NCBI RefSeq assembly: GCF_001456115.1
Contig: NZ_CP013264.1
Location: 3,118,501 to 3,182,500, forward strand
DNA from: Sphingobium baderi
Lineage (GTDB): Bacteria; Pseudomonadota; Alphaproteobacteria; Sphingomonadales; Sphingomonadaceae
Reading direction: 5' to 3'
Length of the DNA stretch: 64,000 bases
This document shows positions 49,423-58,639 of this stretch, piece by piece. Under the pieces are notes generated by a model. That model saw only the letters and a list, made by a program, of their open reading frames with translations, was not told where the DNA came from and ran no database searches. Positions within the stretch are counted from its first letter, which is position 1; each line of letters opens with the position of its first letter. A program made the translations under genes and the position numbers.

Positions 49423-51798
49423 CTAGAATCGATAGCTCGCAGAAACCCCGTAGGTGGCAGGCATCGCTGTATATCGCACGATCACATCCTGGGTGACGAA
49501 CTGGTTGGTCCAGTAATAGGTGTCCGTCACGTTCCGTCCCCAGACTGATAACGTCCACTTATCATCCGGACCGGAAATCCCGGCGCGCAGATCGAGTGTC
49601 GCGAAAGCCTTGATGCGCGAGCTTGCCGGAGCGCCAAGCGTCGAATTGGTCTTGCTGTTGTAGAGGACATTGGCACCGACGAACGCGTTGAGGTCGCTGC
49701 TCAGAGCCCAACGATATTCCGCATCGCCGACCAACTGCCATTTGGGAGAGAAGGGCAGCTCCGATCCGCGATAGTCACCCAGGACCCGGTCATTGTTGAT
49801 CCCGACAAAATCCAGAACCTTCGAGTCGATCCAGGTACCCGCCGCCCGCAGCGTGAGCCCGGACAATGGACGAGCAGTGATATCGATCTCCGCCCCGTTG
49901 ATCCGGGATTTGGGAACATTCACCAGTTTTTCGAGCTGGTTGAAGATCGGATCAATCACAAGACCACGAATCTGCTTGTCGTCATAGGTATAGTGGAAAA
50001 GAGCTGCGTTGATCTGCAGTTTCCTATCCAGAGCGGTCGCTTTGATCCCGACCTCATAGGCGGTGACCGATTCCTGCTTAACCGGCGCGAACTGTTGCGT
50101 TGTCGAAGCCGGAACAGTCGGGAAATTTCCTGACTTATAACCGCGCGACACCAGCCCATAGAGCAGCACATCGCGTGTCGGCTTGTAGTTGACGCCCACT
50201 CGCCACGAGACGTTGTCCTCGTGGAGCGTGCTCTCAAAGGGAGTCCTGATCAACAGGAACGTTGTTTCATCCATATTGACGCAGGTGTTTGCGTCGGGTG
50301 CCGGTTGAGCAACACCGCTGATCGCCTGAGAGAGCTGCCAAAACACAAATTGCTGGCCGGGACCACCGCGCATACAAGCGGTATAGTCATTTTTGGTATC
50401 GGTATAGCGCGCACCCGCGAGGACGGTCAGCTGGTCCGTGAGCTTATATTCGACGTTTCCGAAAGCGGCCAGATCGCGGATATTCTCCGTAATCGTGGTA
50501 TCTCCGTTGTCGACGCCAAAGCCAGGCAAGATGGCCGTATTGGTCGAATCATTCACCAGAAAATTGTCGGAACTACGAATCTTGTTTTTCGCGTAATTGC
50601 CGCCCAGCGTCCAGTTCAGCCTGTCGCTTTCTCCGGAAAGCCGCAACTCCTGAGTGAAGGTTTTGACATTGCCACGCGATTCGACGCCTGCGTTTTGCAG
50701 GGTCGTGCCATCGCGGTCCAGTTCGTAGTCCTGGCGGAAGCGGGTGTAAGAGGTTAGCGACGTCAATGTGATGCCGCTGCCCAGCTCCAGATCGCCCCGA
50801 AGGGAAAGCTGCCACAGGCTGTCATCGCGCTTCAGGTTCCTGCCCATATCCCAATCGGCGGCACGTGCGTTGCCCGGTGCGAGAGAAAGGGCCCGGAATG
50901 CGGCGACACGCCGGAGAGTTTCCACCGGATCATATTGACCGGGCGCGGAAGCGTCCTGCTGGAGCTTGAGTCCGACAAGCTGCGCCGCCTGGGTATCGGA
51001 CTTGTTGCGCCAACCGTTAGCGCTGAACAGGAAGGACAGCGTATCGGTCGGCTTCCAATCCAGAAGCAGGCGACCGCGCAGGATGTCCTGCTTACCGAGC
51101 TTGTCATCGCGGGTGTAGCTATACTGCCAGCTACCCGATTGCGTTGTACTGCCGGCCAGCCTGAAGCCCAGGGTGTCGGTGATCGGCCCGCTGACGAACG
51201 CCTCACCGTCAAACGTGTCGAAGCGGCCATAGGAGGCTTTCACGCCAGCCTGGAAGTCTGACGTCGGTTTGGCGGCGATATAGTTGATCGCACCACCCGT
51301 CGAATTCTGGCCGAAGAGAATGCCCTGGGGCCCCTTCAGCACCTCGACACGCTCCAGATCGAGCGTGGCGCCCTGCGTGTAGGCGCTGTAAACGAGGGGA
51401 ACCTGGTCGACATAGACGCTGACAGCAGGGCTCGCGCCCAATGTATAGTCGTTGAAGCCGACACCCCGGATCGTGAAGAGCGGCGTGCCGTCCTGGCTCT
51501 TGGTGAAGGTCAGTCCGGGCGAGATCTTGACGAGATCGCCGGTTTCACGAATGCCCAGATTGGTGAGCTGCTCGCCATCCGCGGCCGTGATCGAAAGACC
51601 GACATTGTTGAGCGACTGCGAACGCTTTTGGGCCGTGACGATGATCTCGCCCAGTTGGTCGCCGGATGACTGAGCGGAAGCCTGCGGCGCAGACGAAGGT
51701 TCGGTTTGCGCGAGCGCAGGCGACGCAAACTGGTGCGCCAGCACGACCATGCCGAGTGACTGAAACAGAACCCGAGCCTTCAAGGGCGCCTTTATCAT
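49423..51798 (-). CDS. TonB-dependent outer-membrane receptor
   Basis: 791 residues from the ATG at 51798 (MIKAPLKARVLFQSLGM); an ATG 2 codons earlier directly abuts the AGGAGG, so the later one is used. A signal peptide ends near LAQ (residue 31). A TonB-box-like GEIIVTAQKR and plug motifs (LFTIRGVGFNDYTLG, RVEVLKGPQGILFGQNST) follow, then a beta-barrel ending VSASYRF with the terminal Phe. Such receptors import large or hydrophobic substrates using TonB energy, and in sphingomonads often lead catabolic gene sets, as here. Confidence 0.93.
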   Translation of the reverse strand: MIKAPLKARVLFQSLGMVVLAHQFASPALAQTEPSSAPQASAQSSGDQLGEIIVTAQKRSQSLNNVGLSITAADGEQLTNLGIRETGDLVKISPGLTFTKSQDGTPLFTIRGVGFNDYTLGASPAVSVYVDQVPLVYSAYTQGATLDLERVEVLKGPQGILFGQNSTGGAINYIAAKPTSDFQAGVKASYGRFDTFDGEAFVSGPITDTLGFRLAGSTTQSGSWQYSYTRDDKLGKQDILRGRLLLDWKPTDTLSFLFSANGWRNKSDTQAAQLVGLKLQQDASAPGQYDPVETLRRVAAFRALSLAPGNARAADWDMGRNLKRDDSLWQLSLRGDLELGSGITLTSLTSYTRFRQDYELDRDGTTLQNAGVESRGNVKTFTQELRLSGESDRLNWTLGGNYAKNKIRSSDNFLVNDSTNTAILPGFGVDNGDTTITENIRDLAAFGNVEYKLTDQLTVLAGARYTDTKNDYTACMRGGPGQQFVFWQLSQAISGVAQPAPDANTCVNMDETTFLLIRTPFESTLHEDNVSWRVGVNYKPTRDVLLYGLVSRGYKSGNFPTVPASTTQQFAPVKQESVTAYEVGIKATALDRKLQINAALFHYTYDDKQIRGLVIDPIFNQLEKLVNVPKSRINGAEIDITARPLSGLTLRAAGTWIDSKVLDFVGINNDRVLGDYRGSELPFSPKWQLVGDAEYRWALSSDLNAFVGANVLYNSKTNSTLGAPASSRIKAFATLDLRAGISGPDDKWTLSVWGRNVTDTYYWTNQFVTQDVIVRYTAMPATYGVSASYRF

Positions 51799-51902
51799 GA
51801 ACATCCTCCTTCTGCGGCCATCATGACCGTCGAAACCTCGTCGGGCTCACGTCGATGATATCGACTCCCCGATCGCTGCCCCAGCCATTACAACATTCTG
51901 GG

Positions 51903-51937
51903 GATAGTGCAATATATAAACGATGCAGATAGTGCAT
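51903..51937 (-). promoter_or_regulatory. Candidate operator upstream of the TonB receptor
   Basis: GATAGTGCA occurs twice 25 bases apart (51903-51911 and 51928-51936), and the second copy is part of the palindrome ATGCA-GATAG-TGCAT (51923-51937). Related ATGCA and ATAGTG motifs lie before the crotonase/GST pair and the two acyl-CoA-dehydrogenase-type genes, so a shared regulator is possible. Confidence 0.5.
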
Positions 51938-52036
51938 GGTTGAAATCTGGCACGATTCTGAGAAGCCGTCCAAACGGAAGCGATCGGCGATCCCGCTGTG
52001 AAATTCAGCCAGCAAGCACCTGTCGGCGTTGCCGGC

Positions 52037-53191
52037 TCACCGCATGGCGCGAAACGCCTGTCTTACTTCGCGGGCGAAGATGTGGGGTTGCTCGAAGGCC
52101 GCAAAATGCCCTCCCCTGGCCAACTCGTTCCAATAGACGAGATTGTGCATGCATTTCTCTGCCCAGCTTCTCGGTGCCCTGTAGATGTCCCCAGGGAAGA
52201 TGCTGCATGCCACCGGAAGGTGAAGCTCCCTTGCGCCAAAGGCACCGTGGAAGCTTTCCCAATATAATCGGGCTGAGCTGGCCCCGCTGTTTGTCAGCCA
52301 GTAGAGCATGATGTTGTCGAGCAACTCATCGGCCGTGAAGATATTTGCCGGATCGCCGTCGCAGTCCGACCACTCGTAGAATTTCTCGTATATCCAGGCG
52401 GCCTGGCCGACGGGGGAGTCGGCAAGCAGATAACCGAGCGTTTGGGGACGACTCGCCTGCAGTGTCGAATAGCCCGATTGCCAGCGGTTGTAATAGACGA
52501 GCGCTTCCAGCATCGCCGCCTCCTCGTCGCTCGGTTCAGCGGGAAGCGGATCGGGGATTACGAATGGAAGATTGAGGTGGATACCGAGCAGCCCAGCGGG
52601 GCGCAGCACGCCCATCTCGGTCGTGACGACGGCGCCCCAGTCTCCGCCTTGAGCGCCGTAGCGTTCATAGCCCAGGGCCTGCATCAGGATGTCCCAGGTG
52701 CCGGCGATACGCTGCACGTTCCAACCCGGTTCGACCGGCTTGCTGGAGAAACCAAAGCCCGGCAGCGATGGGATCACGAGATGGAATGCATCCTCGGCCT
52801 TGCCGCCATGACGTGTGGGATCGGTAAGCGGCTCGATGCACTTGAGAAACTCGATCACCGAACCCGGCCAACCGTGGGTGAGGATCAGCGGCATCGCCCC
52901 TTCATGAGGCGAACGGATATGAAGAAAATGGATGTCAATGCCATCAATCCGCACCCGGGACTGCCCGAGGTCGTTGAGGCGGCGCTCGCAGCGCCGCCAG
53001 TCATAGCCAGACTTCCAATAGTCGACCAGTTCCTTCATCCGCGAGAGCGGTACACCCTGCGACCAATCGGCAACCGGCTCGCAGTCGGGCCATCGAACGT
53101 CATCAAGGCGCTGGCGGAGCCGGTCCAACACCTGGTCCTCGACGCGCAGGGTGAAGGACTCAATGGCTCCTGCAAGGGATAGTTCGACCAC
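52037..53191 (-). CDS. Epoxide hydrolase (EHN-type alpha/beta hydrolase)
   Basis: 384 residues from a GTG at 53191, with AGGAGCAAGGATC just upstream. The N-terminal EHN domain begins SLAGAIESFTLRVEDQVL and contains WPDCEPVADWSQGVPL. The alpha/beta-hydrolase core follows: HGWPGSVIEFL (oxyanion), GGDWGAVVT (nucleophile Asp) and GGHFAAFEQP (catalytic His near residue 367). Microsomal-type epoxide hydrolases open epoxides with water to diols, via an Asp ester. Its place between the receptor and aldehyde dehydrogenase genes fits degradation of a hydrophobic compound. Confidence 0.88.
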   Translation of the reverse strand: MVELSLAGAIESFTLRVEDQVLDRLRQRLDDVRWPDCEPVADWSQGVPLSRMKELVDYWKSGYDWRRCERRLNDLGQSRVRIDGIDIHFLHIRSPHEGAMPLILTHGWPGSVIEFLKCIEPLTDPTRHGGKAEDAFHLVIPSLPGFGFSSKPVEPGWNVQRIAGTWDILMQALGYERYGAQGGDWGAVVTTEMGVLRPAGLLGIHLNLPFVIPDPLPAEPSDEEAAMLEALVYYNRWQSGYSTLQASRPQTLGYLLADSPVGQAAWIYEKFYEWSDCDGDPANIFTADELLDNIMLYWLTNSGASSARLYWESFHGAFGARELHLPVACSIFPGDIYRAPRSWAEKCMHNLVYWNELARGGHFAAFEQPHIFAREVRQAFRAMR

Positions 53192-53202
53192 GATCCTTGC
53201 TC

Positions 53203-54006
53203 CTATCCTTGGCCGAGTGAGCGGGCCGCATTCCTGCTTGCTTGCGCCTGCTCTATCATCACGGCTCCAGCCATCCGCAGGACGATGAATACCAAACCGA
53301 TGCTCAAGAGCGTGCCAAACGTCACGAATGCCGTAGACGTGGCTGGCGCGTCGAGATGCAGCGCGATGATGACCGGACCGCCGATGCCAAAGTTCGCGGC
53401 GTAAAAGGTCATCGGGAAAATGGCGAAGAGGCCAAGAAGGTGCGCAGGATGCGTTGCCCGTTGGCGAAGCTCGATAGCAGCAAGCGAGAAACAAATGACC
53501 TGCGTTGCTTCGAGGATGCCGATGATGATGGGGTAGTTGAACAAGCGAAAGACGTGCGGCCCCCAATATTCATAGGCACCGCCGTTTATGCCGTTGATCC
53601 CGAACATCTCGAACACGCAGGACATGACCACTTCCAGCGCGAAAAAAATATACACGCTGTTTTTAGAAATCGCGCCGTCGTGAATGGACTTGGTGATGAT
53701 CATGGCCGCGCTGCCATAGAGGATGGCATATCCGCTATGGGTCCAATTGGGTTGAGCCACGCCAAAGGCCGTAAAATGGGACCAGATGCCGGGTTCATAG
53801 AACCAGAGCATCAGACCTTCATCATAGAGCGGTTCAGCAAAGGCGCCGAACATGGCGGCCAGAATCAGGAGAACGTAGAACGGCGTTCTCTCTCGGACGC
53901 CGAGCCTAGCCGCGATGAGCAGCGCCACGGCGGTCAATCCCCAACTCCCCCATGTCAATATCGCCTGCGTGGTGAGATTGAGCGGATGATCGATCGGCGG
54001 GGTCAT
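53203..54006 (-). CDS. Multi-pass membrane protein of unknown function
   Basis: 267 residues from the ATG at 54006 (MTPPIDHPLNLTTQA). About seven hydrophobic segments alternate with short loops, among them GLTAVALLIAARLGV, FYVLLILAAMFGAFAEPL, YAILYGSAAMIITKS, VYIFFALEVVMSCVF and LGLFAIFPMTFYAANFGIGG. The acidic residue in FAEPLYDEG and the WSHF and WTHSGY loops may be functional, but no transporter or enzyme family is recognised. It lies between epoxide hydrolase and aldehyde dehydrogenase genes with short gaps, so it is probably part of the same pathway. Confidence 0.75.
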   Translation of the reverse strand: MTPPIDHPLNLTTQAILTWGSWGLTAVALLIAARLGVRERTPFYVLLILAAMFGAFAEPLYDEGLMLWFYEPGIWSHFTAFGVAQPNWTHSGYAILYGSAAMIITKSIHDGAISKNSVYIFFALEVVMSCVFEMFGINGINGGAYEYWGPHVFRLFNYPIIIGILEATQVICFSLAAIELRQRATHPAHLLGLFAIFPMTFYAANFGIGGPVIIALHLDAPATSTAFVTFGTLLSIGLVFIVLRMAGAVMIEQAQASRNAARSLGQG

Positions 54007-54022
54007 ATCCTTCTCCTCGTGT

Positions 54023-55438
54023 TCAATGCGCCCGGCTGCCGCCAAGGTTCTTTGCGATGAATTTCCTCAGCTTCGCACCATAGGGCGGGCGAAAGCCGGC
54101 GATGCGGGCGACATCGAAGCGCGACTGGCGGAAAATGCCTCGCGCATTGCTGAACTCGCGAAAGCCCTCGATGCCATGATAGACGCCGAAGCCGGATTCC
54201 CCGATGCCGCCGAAGGGCAAGTCTTCGACAGTCACATGGAAGACGACATCATTGAGCGTGACGCCGCCGGAGACGGTCCGCGACAGCACTTCCCGTTCTT
54301 CAGTCTTGTCGCGACCGAAGAAATACAGGCCGAGCGGGCGCGGTCGCGCGTTGACGAACGCGATCGCTTCGTCAAGCGAGCCATAGGACAGGATCGGAAG
54401 AATCGGCCCGAAAATCTCGTCCTTCATGACCGCGGCGTCGAGCGGGCAATCTTGAAGGATCGTGAAAGGCAGCCGCCCGTCGTTTGCGCGCGCACCGATC
54501 TCGGTCACGCGCGCGCCGTGCGCCCGGGCCTCCTCGACATAGCGCGAAAGCCGCTCGCGGTTGCGGTCGCCGAGCACGGAGGCATATTCCGGGTTGGCGG
54601 TCAGATTGGGATAGATGGCTTCCGCCGCCGCAGCGATCCCCTTGGCTACCGCGGCCTCTTCGCTGGCGGGCACCAGCATATAGTCCGGTGCGAGACAGAT
54701 CTGGCCGGCGTTCAGAAGTTTGCCGGTGACGATTCGATCGCACATCAGCGCCGTGTCGGCGTTCGAGCCGACAATGACCGGCGACTTGCCTCCCAGTTCG
54801 AGCGTGAGAGGCACCAGATTATCCGCCGCCGCGCGCATGACATGGCGCCCCACGGCCGTCGACCCGGTGAAGATCATGTGGTCGAACGGCAGGGCGGAGA
54901 AGGCGGCCGCCACGTCCGCGCCGCCCGTTACCACCGCGATTTCGTCCTGATCGAAGGCCGACGAAATGGCATCCGACAATACGCTCGATGTCGCCGGGCT
55001 ATGCTCGGACGGCTTGATCATCGCACGATTGCCAGCGGCAAGGACTCCGGCGAGCGGGCCGAAGGTCAGATAGAGCGGGAAGTTCCAGGGCGACAATATG
55101 CCGACAACCCCCTTGGGCTGATATTCAATCCAGGCAGAGGCGCCGAACAGGCGGAGCGCCATGTCCACAGGCCGCCGTTCGGGCCGCATCCAGCGATCGA
55201 CATGCTTGAGCGTATGCCGCAAGGTCTGGAGCGACGCGACAATGTCGTAGAGCTGGGACTGCTCGCGCGCGCGGACACCGAAATCCTCAGCCAGCGCGTG
55301 GCAGAACCGGGACTCATGACTCGACAGAGCCTCAATGGCGCGCCGCAGGCGGTCCTTGCGCAGCGCAGCCGATACGGGCGATGGATCGCGCGATTGCGCG
55401 CGCTGGCTTTCAAGGATCGCGCCCGGATCGTCGGTCAT
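54023..55438 (-). CDS. Aldehyde dehydrogenase (coniferyl-aldehyde dehydrogenase type)
   Basis: 471 residues. Family marks in order are WNFPLYLTFGPLAG, IFTGSTAVGRHVM (NAD-binding), LELGGKSP (catalytic Glu) and NAGQICLAPDY (catalytic Cys near 248). The short length and the ICLAPDY ending resemble coniferyl aldehyde dehydrogenases and fatty aldehyde dehydrogenases. It oxidises aldehydes to acids with NAD(P). Its ATG overlaps the next gene's stop by 4 bases. The true substrate is presumably an intermediate of the cluster. Confidence 0.9.
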   Translation of the reverse strand: MTDDPGAILESQRAQSRDPSPVSAALRKDRLRRAIEALSSHESRFCHALAEDFGVRAREQSQLYDIVASLQTLRHTLKHVDRWMRPERRPVDMALRLFGASAWIEYQPKGVVGILSPWNFPLYLTFGPLAGVLAAGNRAMIKPSEHSPATSSVLSDAISSAFDQDEIAVVTGGADVAAAFSALPFDHMIFTGSTAVGRHVMRAAADNLVPLTLELGGKSPVIVGSNADTALMCDRIVTGKLLNAGQICLAPDYMLVPASEEAAVAKGIAAAAEAIYPNLTANPEYASVLGDRNRERLSRYVEEARAHGARVTEIGARANDGRLPFTILQDCPLDAAVMKDEIFGPILPILSYGSLDEAIAFVNARPRPLGLYFFGRDKTEEREVLSRTVSGGVTLNDVVFHVTVEDLPFGGIGESGFGVYHGIEGFREFSNARGIFRQSRFDVARIAGFRPPYGAKLRKFIAKNLGGSRAH

Positions 55439-56319
55439 GATTGAAGTACCTCTCCTGTTGTCGCGAGCAGCCGTTGCGCGGCTACAAGATGCGGACGGTC
55501 CAGCATCCGGCCGCCAAGTCCCACGACGCCGCTTCCAGGCGACGCGGCGAAGGCCGCGACGACTGCCCTGGCGTCCTCGATCTCCGTCTCGCTCGGCGCG
55601 AAGACCTCGTTGATGACGGAAACCTGATCGGGATGGATCGCAATCTTGCCCGCAAAGCCGGCGTGCCGTGCAGCAAGACCGGCTGCCCGCAATCCTTCGC
55701 CGTCACGAAAATCGGCATGAAGCGTATCGATCGCAGGCACGTCGCACGCCGCCGCGGCCAGAAGGGCAAGCGCGCGCGCCAGGCGAAAGCTGTCGTCCCA
55801 TTCGCCGGACGGACGCTTGTTCCCGCGGGCGCCAAGCACTGTCGCCAGATCCTCGCCGCCCCAGGTCAAGGCATGAAGCCGCCCGATCGGCGCGGTGAGT
55901 TCCGGCAATCTGAGCACCGCCGCAGCCGTCTCGGTAACGACGGGGAGAATGCCGATGGCACCGGGAGCGATGCCCTTCGCGCTCTCCGCCATATCCAGGT
56001 AATGCCCGCAACGATCGATGTCGTGACGGCCGCAAGCCTTGGGGAGAACGATGCCGGCGACGGCCGCGTGAGTCGCCGCGAGTAGGTCTTCGAGTACATG
56101 GGGGCTGTCGAGCGGATTGATCCGCACATAGAGCTTGGGCACAGTGCTGCCATCGAGATCGGCGAGTTGGCCGGCGAGCAGCTTCCGGGCCTCCGCCTTG
56201 CGGTCGGGCGCCACGGAATCCTCCAGATCGAGGATCAAGGCGTCGGCTTCCGATTGCAGCCCTCGGGCGATCTTCCGCTCATTGTCCGCGGGGACAAAGA
56301 GGAAGGAGCGCAGCATCAT
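55435..56319 (-). CDS. CitE/HpcH-family CoA-ester lyase
   Basis: 294 residues from the ATG at 56319, overlapping the MaoC stop by 4 bases. It has the TIM-barrel start [19 protein letters not shown], the metal-site block [14 protein letters not shown] and [11 protein letters not shown]. These enzymes cleave or form C-C bonds in CoA esters such as citryl-, malyl- or methylmalyl-CoA, or act as thioesterases. In this cluster it may split a hydroxyacyl-CoA formed by the MaoC and crotonase enzymes. Confidence 0.87.
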   Translation of the reverse strand: MMLRSFLFVPADNERKIARGLQSEADALILDLEDSVAPDRKAEARKLLAGQLADLDGSTVPKLYVRINPLDSPHVLEDLLAATHAAVAGIVLPKACGRHDIDRCGHYLDMAESAKGIAPGAIGILPVVTETAAAVLRLPELTAPIGRLHALTWGGEDLATVLGARGNKRPSGEWDDSFRLARALALLAAAACDVPAIDTLHADFRDGEGLRAAGLAARHAGFAGKIAIHPDQVSVINEVFAPSETEIEDARAVVAAFAASPGSGVVGLGGRMLDRPHLVAAQRLLATTGEVLQS

Positions 56320-56768
56320 ACCGATCGCCGCAGCATCAGTGCGGCGCGCAGGCATCGGGCGACAAGTTGGTCCTTCTGGTTGAAGGCCTGATGCTCGAAG
56401 GTGACGATGCCGGCATCATCCCGCGATTTGCTGATGCGGGCCTCCTTGACCGTGGTTCGAGCCTTTATGGTGTCGCCCACGAATACGGGAGCCGGAAAGC
56501 CGACATCTGTCATGCCGAGATTGGCGATGGTCGTGCCCAGCGTGGTGTCGCCAACCGAAAGACCGATCATAAGGCCAAGGGTGAAGATGCTGTTGACGAG
56601 CGGCTGCCCAAATTCCGTCCGCGCGCAATAGTCCGCGTCGAGATGGATCTGCGCGGGATTCATCGTCATCGTCGTGAACAGGACGTTGTCCGTTTCAGTA
56701 ACGGTGCGCCTGGTTGCATGATCCAGGATCAGGCCCGGCGCCAATTCCTCGAAATATAATCCGGCCAT
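56316..56768 (-). CDS. MaoC-like (R)-hydratase
   Basis: 150 residues from the ATG at 56768 ([17 protein letters not shown]). The hotdog fold is supported by [20 protein letters not shown], with the hydratase Asp/His signature in MNPAQIHLD, and [19 protein letters not shown]. It adds water to enoyl-CoA or dehydrates the reverse substrate. It shares ATGA with the downstream CitE gene. The neighbouring mesaconyl- or crotonase-like enzymes suggest a beta-oxidation-type sequence. Confidence 0.87.
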   Translation of the reverse strand: MAGLYFEELAPGLILDHATRRTVTETDNVLFTTMTMNPAQIHLDADYCARTEFGQPLVNSIFTLGLMIGLSVGDTTLGTTIANLGMTDVGFPAPVFVGDTIKARTTVKEARISKSRDDAGIVTFEHQAFNQKDQLVARCLRAALMLRRSV

Positions 56769-56793
56769 GTCGATTCTTGATGTCCTTGTTGGT

Positions 56794-57570
56794 TCAGCCT
56801 TGAAAAACCGGCTGCTTACGGGTTGCGATGGCGTCGATCGCGCAGGGCACCTGATCGCCCGATGCAAGGGCGACAATTTCGGTGGCTTCGCGATCGAGAT
56901 GGTCTGCCAGTCCCGATGTCCTGGCCGCCTCGGTGAGGCGCTTGATGGCCGCATAGGCCGCTGTCGGCCCCGAAGCCAATTGATCGGCGAAGGCCACCGC
57001 TTTGCCCTGAAGGTCCGCTTCGGGCACGACCTCATCCACGACTCCGATGCTTCGCGCCTCTTGCGCCGACAGGAAACGTGAACTGATCAGAAGCGCCGTC
57101 GCGCGCCTGGCCCCCAACGCGCGGGTCAGGAAGTAGCTGACGCCCGCGTCGGCGCTCAGGCCCAGGCGGGAATAGCCGGTCGAAAACCGAGCCGTGTCGG
57201 CGCACAGAATGAAATCGGCCGAAAGCGCGAGTCCGAAGCCGCCGCCAATCGCATTGCCCTGGACGGCGGAAACAATGGGCAGGGGCAGTTCGCACAACTT
57301 GAGCTGGGCTTCATGGAAGCGGGCGGCCATATCGCGCAGGACATCCGCCACGCCATTTCCTGAAGCGGCGAGATGACGAACATCACCGCCAAGACTGAAA
57401 TTCGCGCCGCGCGCGTCAATCAGGATCGCGCGGCCCGGATCGGCGCAGGCGGCCTCAATCGCTTTTGCGAGATCGGCAATGAACTCAGGGTCGACGGCGT
57501 TTCCTGCTTCCGGGCGGTTGAGGGTCAACCGCCCTACCGCGCCTTCACGCGCATATTCGACAAGGGCCAT
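56794..57570 (-). CDS. Enoyl-CoA hydratase/isomerase (crotonase)
   Basis: 258 residues. Both oxyanion-hole loops are present: [13 protein letters not shown] near 62 and [16 protein letters not shown] near 110. The second acidic position reads [19 protein letters not shown], with Asp rather than Glu, as in PaaG-type isomerases, so it may be an isomerase or ring-opening enzyme rather than a plain hydratase. It is 25 bases from the MaoC gene and first in the minus-strand group, opposite the GST gene. Confidence 0.88.
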   Translation of the reverse strand: MALVEYAREGAVGRLTLNRPEAGNAVDPEFIADLAKAIEAACADPGRAILIDARGANFSLGGDVRHLAASGNGVADVLRDMAARFHEAQLKLCELPLPIVSAVQGNAIGGGFGLALSADFILCADTARFSTGYSRLGLSADAGVSYFLTRALGARRATALLISSRFLSAQEARSIGVVDEVVPEADLQGKAVAFADQLASGPTAAYAAIKRLTEAARTSGLADHLDREATEIVALASGDQVPCAIDAIATRKQPVFQG

Positions 57571-57642
57571 AGGACGCTATCCTCTCATTGCCGAGCTTGT
57601 GATGTGCATTGACCCAAGCTCGCCCAAACCCTATCTTCCCTA

Positions 57643-57660
57643 AATAGTGTCGTCAATGCA
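57643..57660. promoter_or_regulatory. Candidate operator in the crotonase-GST divergent region
   Basis: AATAGTGTCGTCAATGCA lies in the 117-base gap between the divergent crotonase and GST genes. The ATAGTGTCGT part recurs before the second acyl-CoA dehydrogenase, and AATGCA recurs before the first, so it is a probable shared regulator site. Confidence 0.5.
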
Positions 57661-57687
57661 CAGTTTTAAGAATGACGGGAGAGCGCC

Positions 57688-58392
57688 GTGGCAGGGATCA
57701 TCCTCCATCAACTGGAAATTTCACCGTTTTGCGACAAGGTGCGGCGTGTTCTCACCTATAAAGGCCTCGACTATGCGGTGCATAATGTGCCCATGGCGGA
57801 CCTCGGCAAACTCAAGCGGCTGTCGCCGGTCGGAAAGGTTCCGATCCTTGAACTGGATGGGCGCGTCCTGCACGATTCGAGCGACATCTGCCGCGCGCTC
57901 GACCTCCACGCCCCCCAGCCCGCCCTTTTTCCGCAGGAGCCGAAGGCCCGCGCGCTGGTCGACCTGCTGGAAGACTGGGCAGACGAGAGCCTCTATTTCT
58001 TCGAGATGACGATGCGGTTCACCTGGCCTTATGACCGCGAACGCTGGGTGAGCGAAATCCTCAAATATGACAATGCGTTGATGCGGCGCATCGCCCGGCC
58101 GCTGGTTCCCTATCTCACGCGAAAGCAAGGAACCGGACAGGGCCTCGCGCGCCGGAGCGAAGCCGACATTCTGGAAGAACTGAAACGCCACGCGCGGGCG
58201 CTTGGCGCCCTGCTGGATGGTCGGGACTTCCTCGTTGGCGAGAGCCTCACGCTGGCGGACATTGCGGTGGTGTCCCAACTGGAATGTGTCGCCGGTTCCG
58301 GGCGCGGCCTGGACGTGCTGCGCAGCGAGCCTGCCATATTGCCGTGGATGGAGCGCGTAGAGGCCCTGACGGGAGGCCCCGCCATCCGGTGA
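57688..58392 (+). CDS. Glutathione S-transferase family protein
   Basis: 234 residues from a GTG at 57688, preceded by GGGAGAG. The thioredoxin-like N-terminal domain has LHQLEISPFCDKVRRVLTYK (Ser/Cys active-site region) and VGKVPILELDG, and the helical C-terminal domain ends LTLADIAVVSQLECV. GSTs of this kind conjugate, isomerise or open epoxides with glutathione. Here it could act on the cluster's epoxide or a reactive acyl intermediate. No partner enzyme for glutathione removal is present. Confidence 0.87.
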   Translation: MAGIILHQLEISPFCDKVRRVLTYKGLDYAVHNVPMADLGKLKRLSPVGKVPILELDGRVLHDSSDICRALDLHAPQPALFPQEPKARALVDLLEDWADESLYFFEMTMRFTWPYDRERWVSEILKYDNALMRRIARPLVPYLTRKQGTGQGLARRSEADILEELKRHARALGALLDGRDFLVGESLTLADIAVVSQLECVAGSGRGLDVLRSEPAILPWMERVEALTGGPAIR

Positions 58393-58428
58393 GACAGCGC
58401 ATCGCAAGCGCCATTTTGTTCATTCAAT

Positions 58429-58453
58429 AAACACTTGCCAAAATGCAGTGTTT
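58429..58453 (+). promoter_or_regulatory. Candidate operator before the first acyl-CoA-dehydrogenase-type gene
   Basis: AAACACT and AGTGTTT form perfect 7-base arms around TGCCAAAATGC. The inner CTTGCCAxAATGCA stretch also occurs before the second acyl-CoA dehydrogenase. The position about 190 bases upstream of the ATG at 58640 suggests a long untranslated leader or an unlisted promoter. Confidence 0.55.
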
Positions 58454-58639
58454 GGCTAGATAGAACCCCAAGTGCTGATCGGGAACATGCCGTGATCGAG
58501 GCCGAACCGCTTACATTTCCGCCCGGAAACAGGTTGGATTTCAAGCGATCGAGTCCCTGCCCTGGTGCGACCGATCGGCGCGTAGCCAGTCGCAAGATCG
58601 CCCATTTTCGCGATCTCTGCAGATGCGAAGGAGAGGCCC

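Noticed and set aside
54026..55444. Long plus-strand open frame opposite the aldehyde dehydrogenase
   Set aside because: It is antisense to an obvious enzyme, rich in Arg, and has no motif; a codon-pattern shadow.
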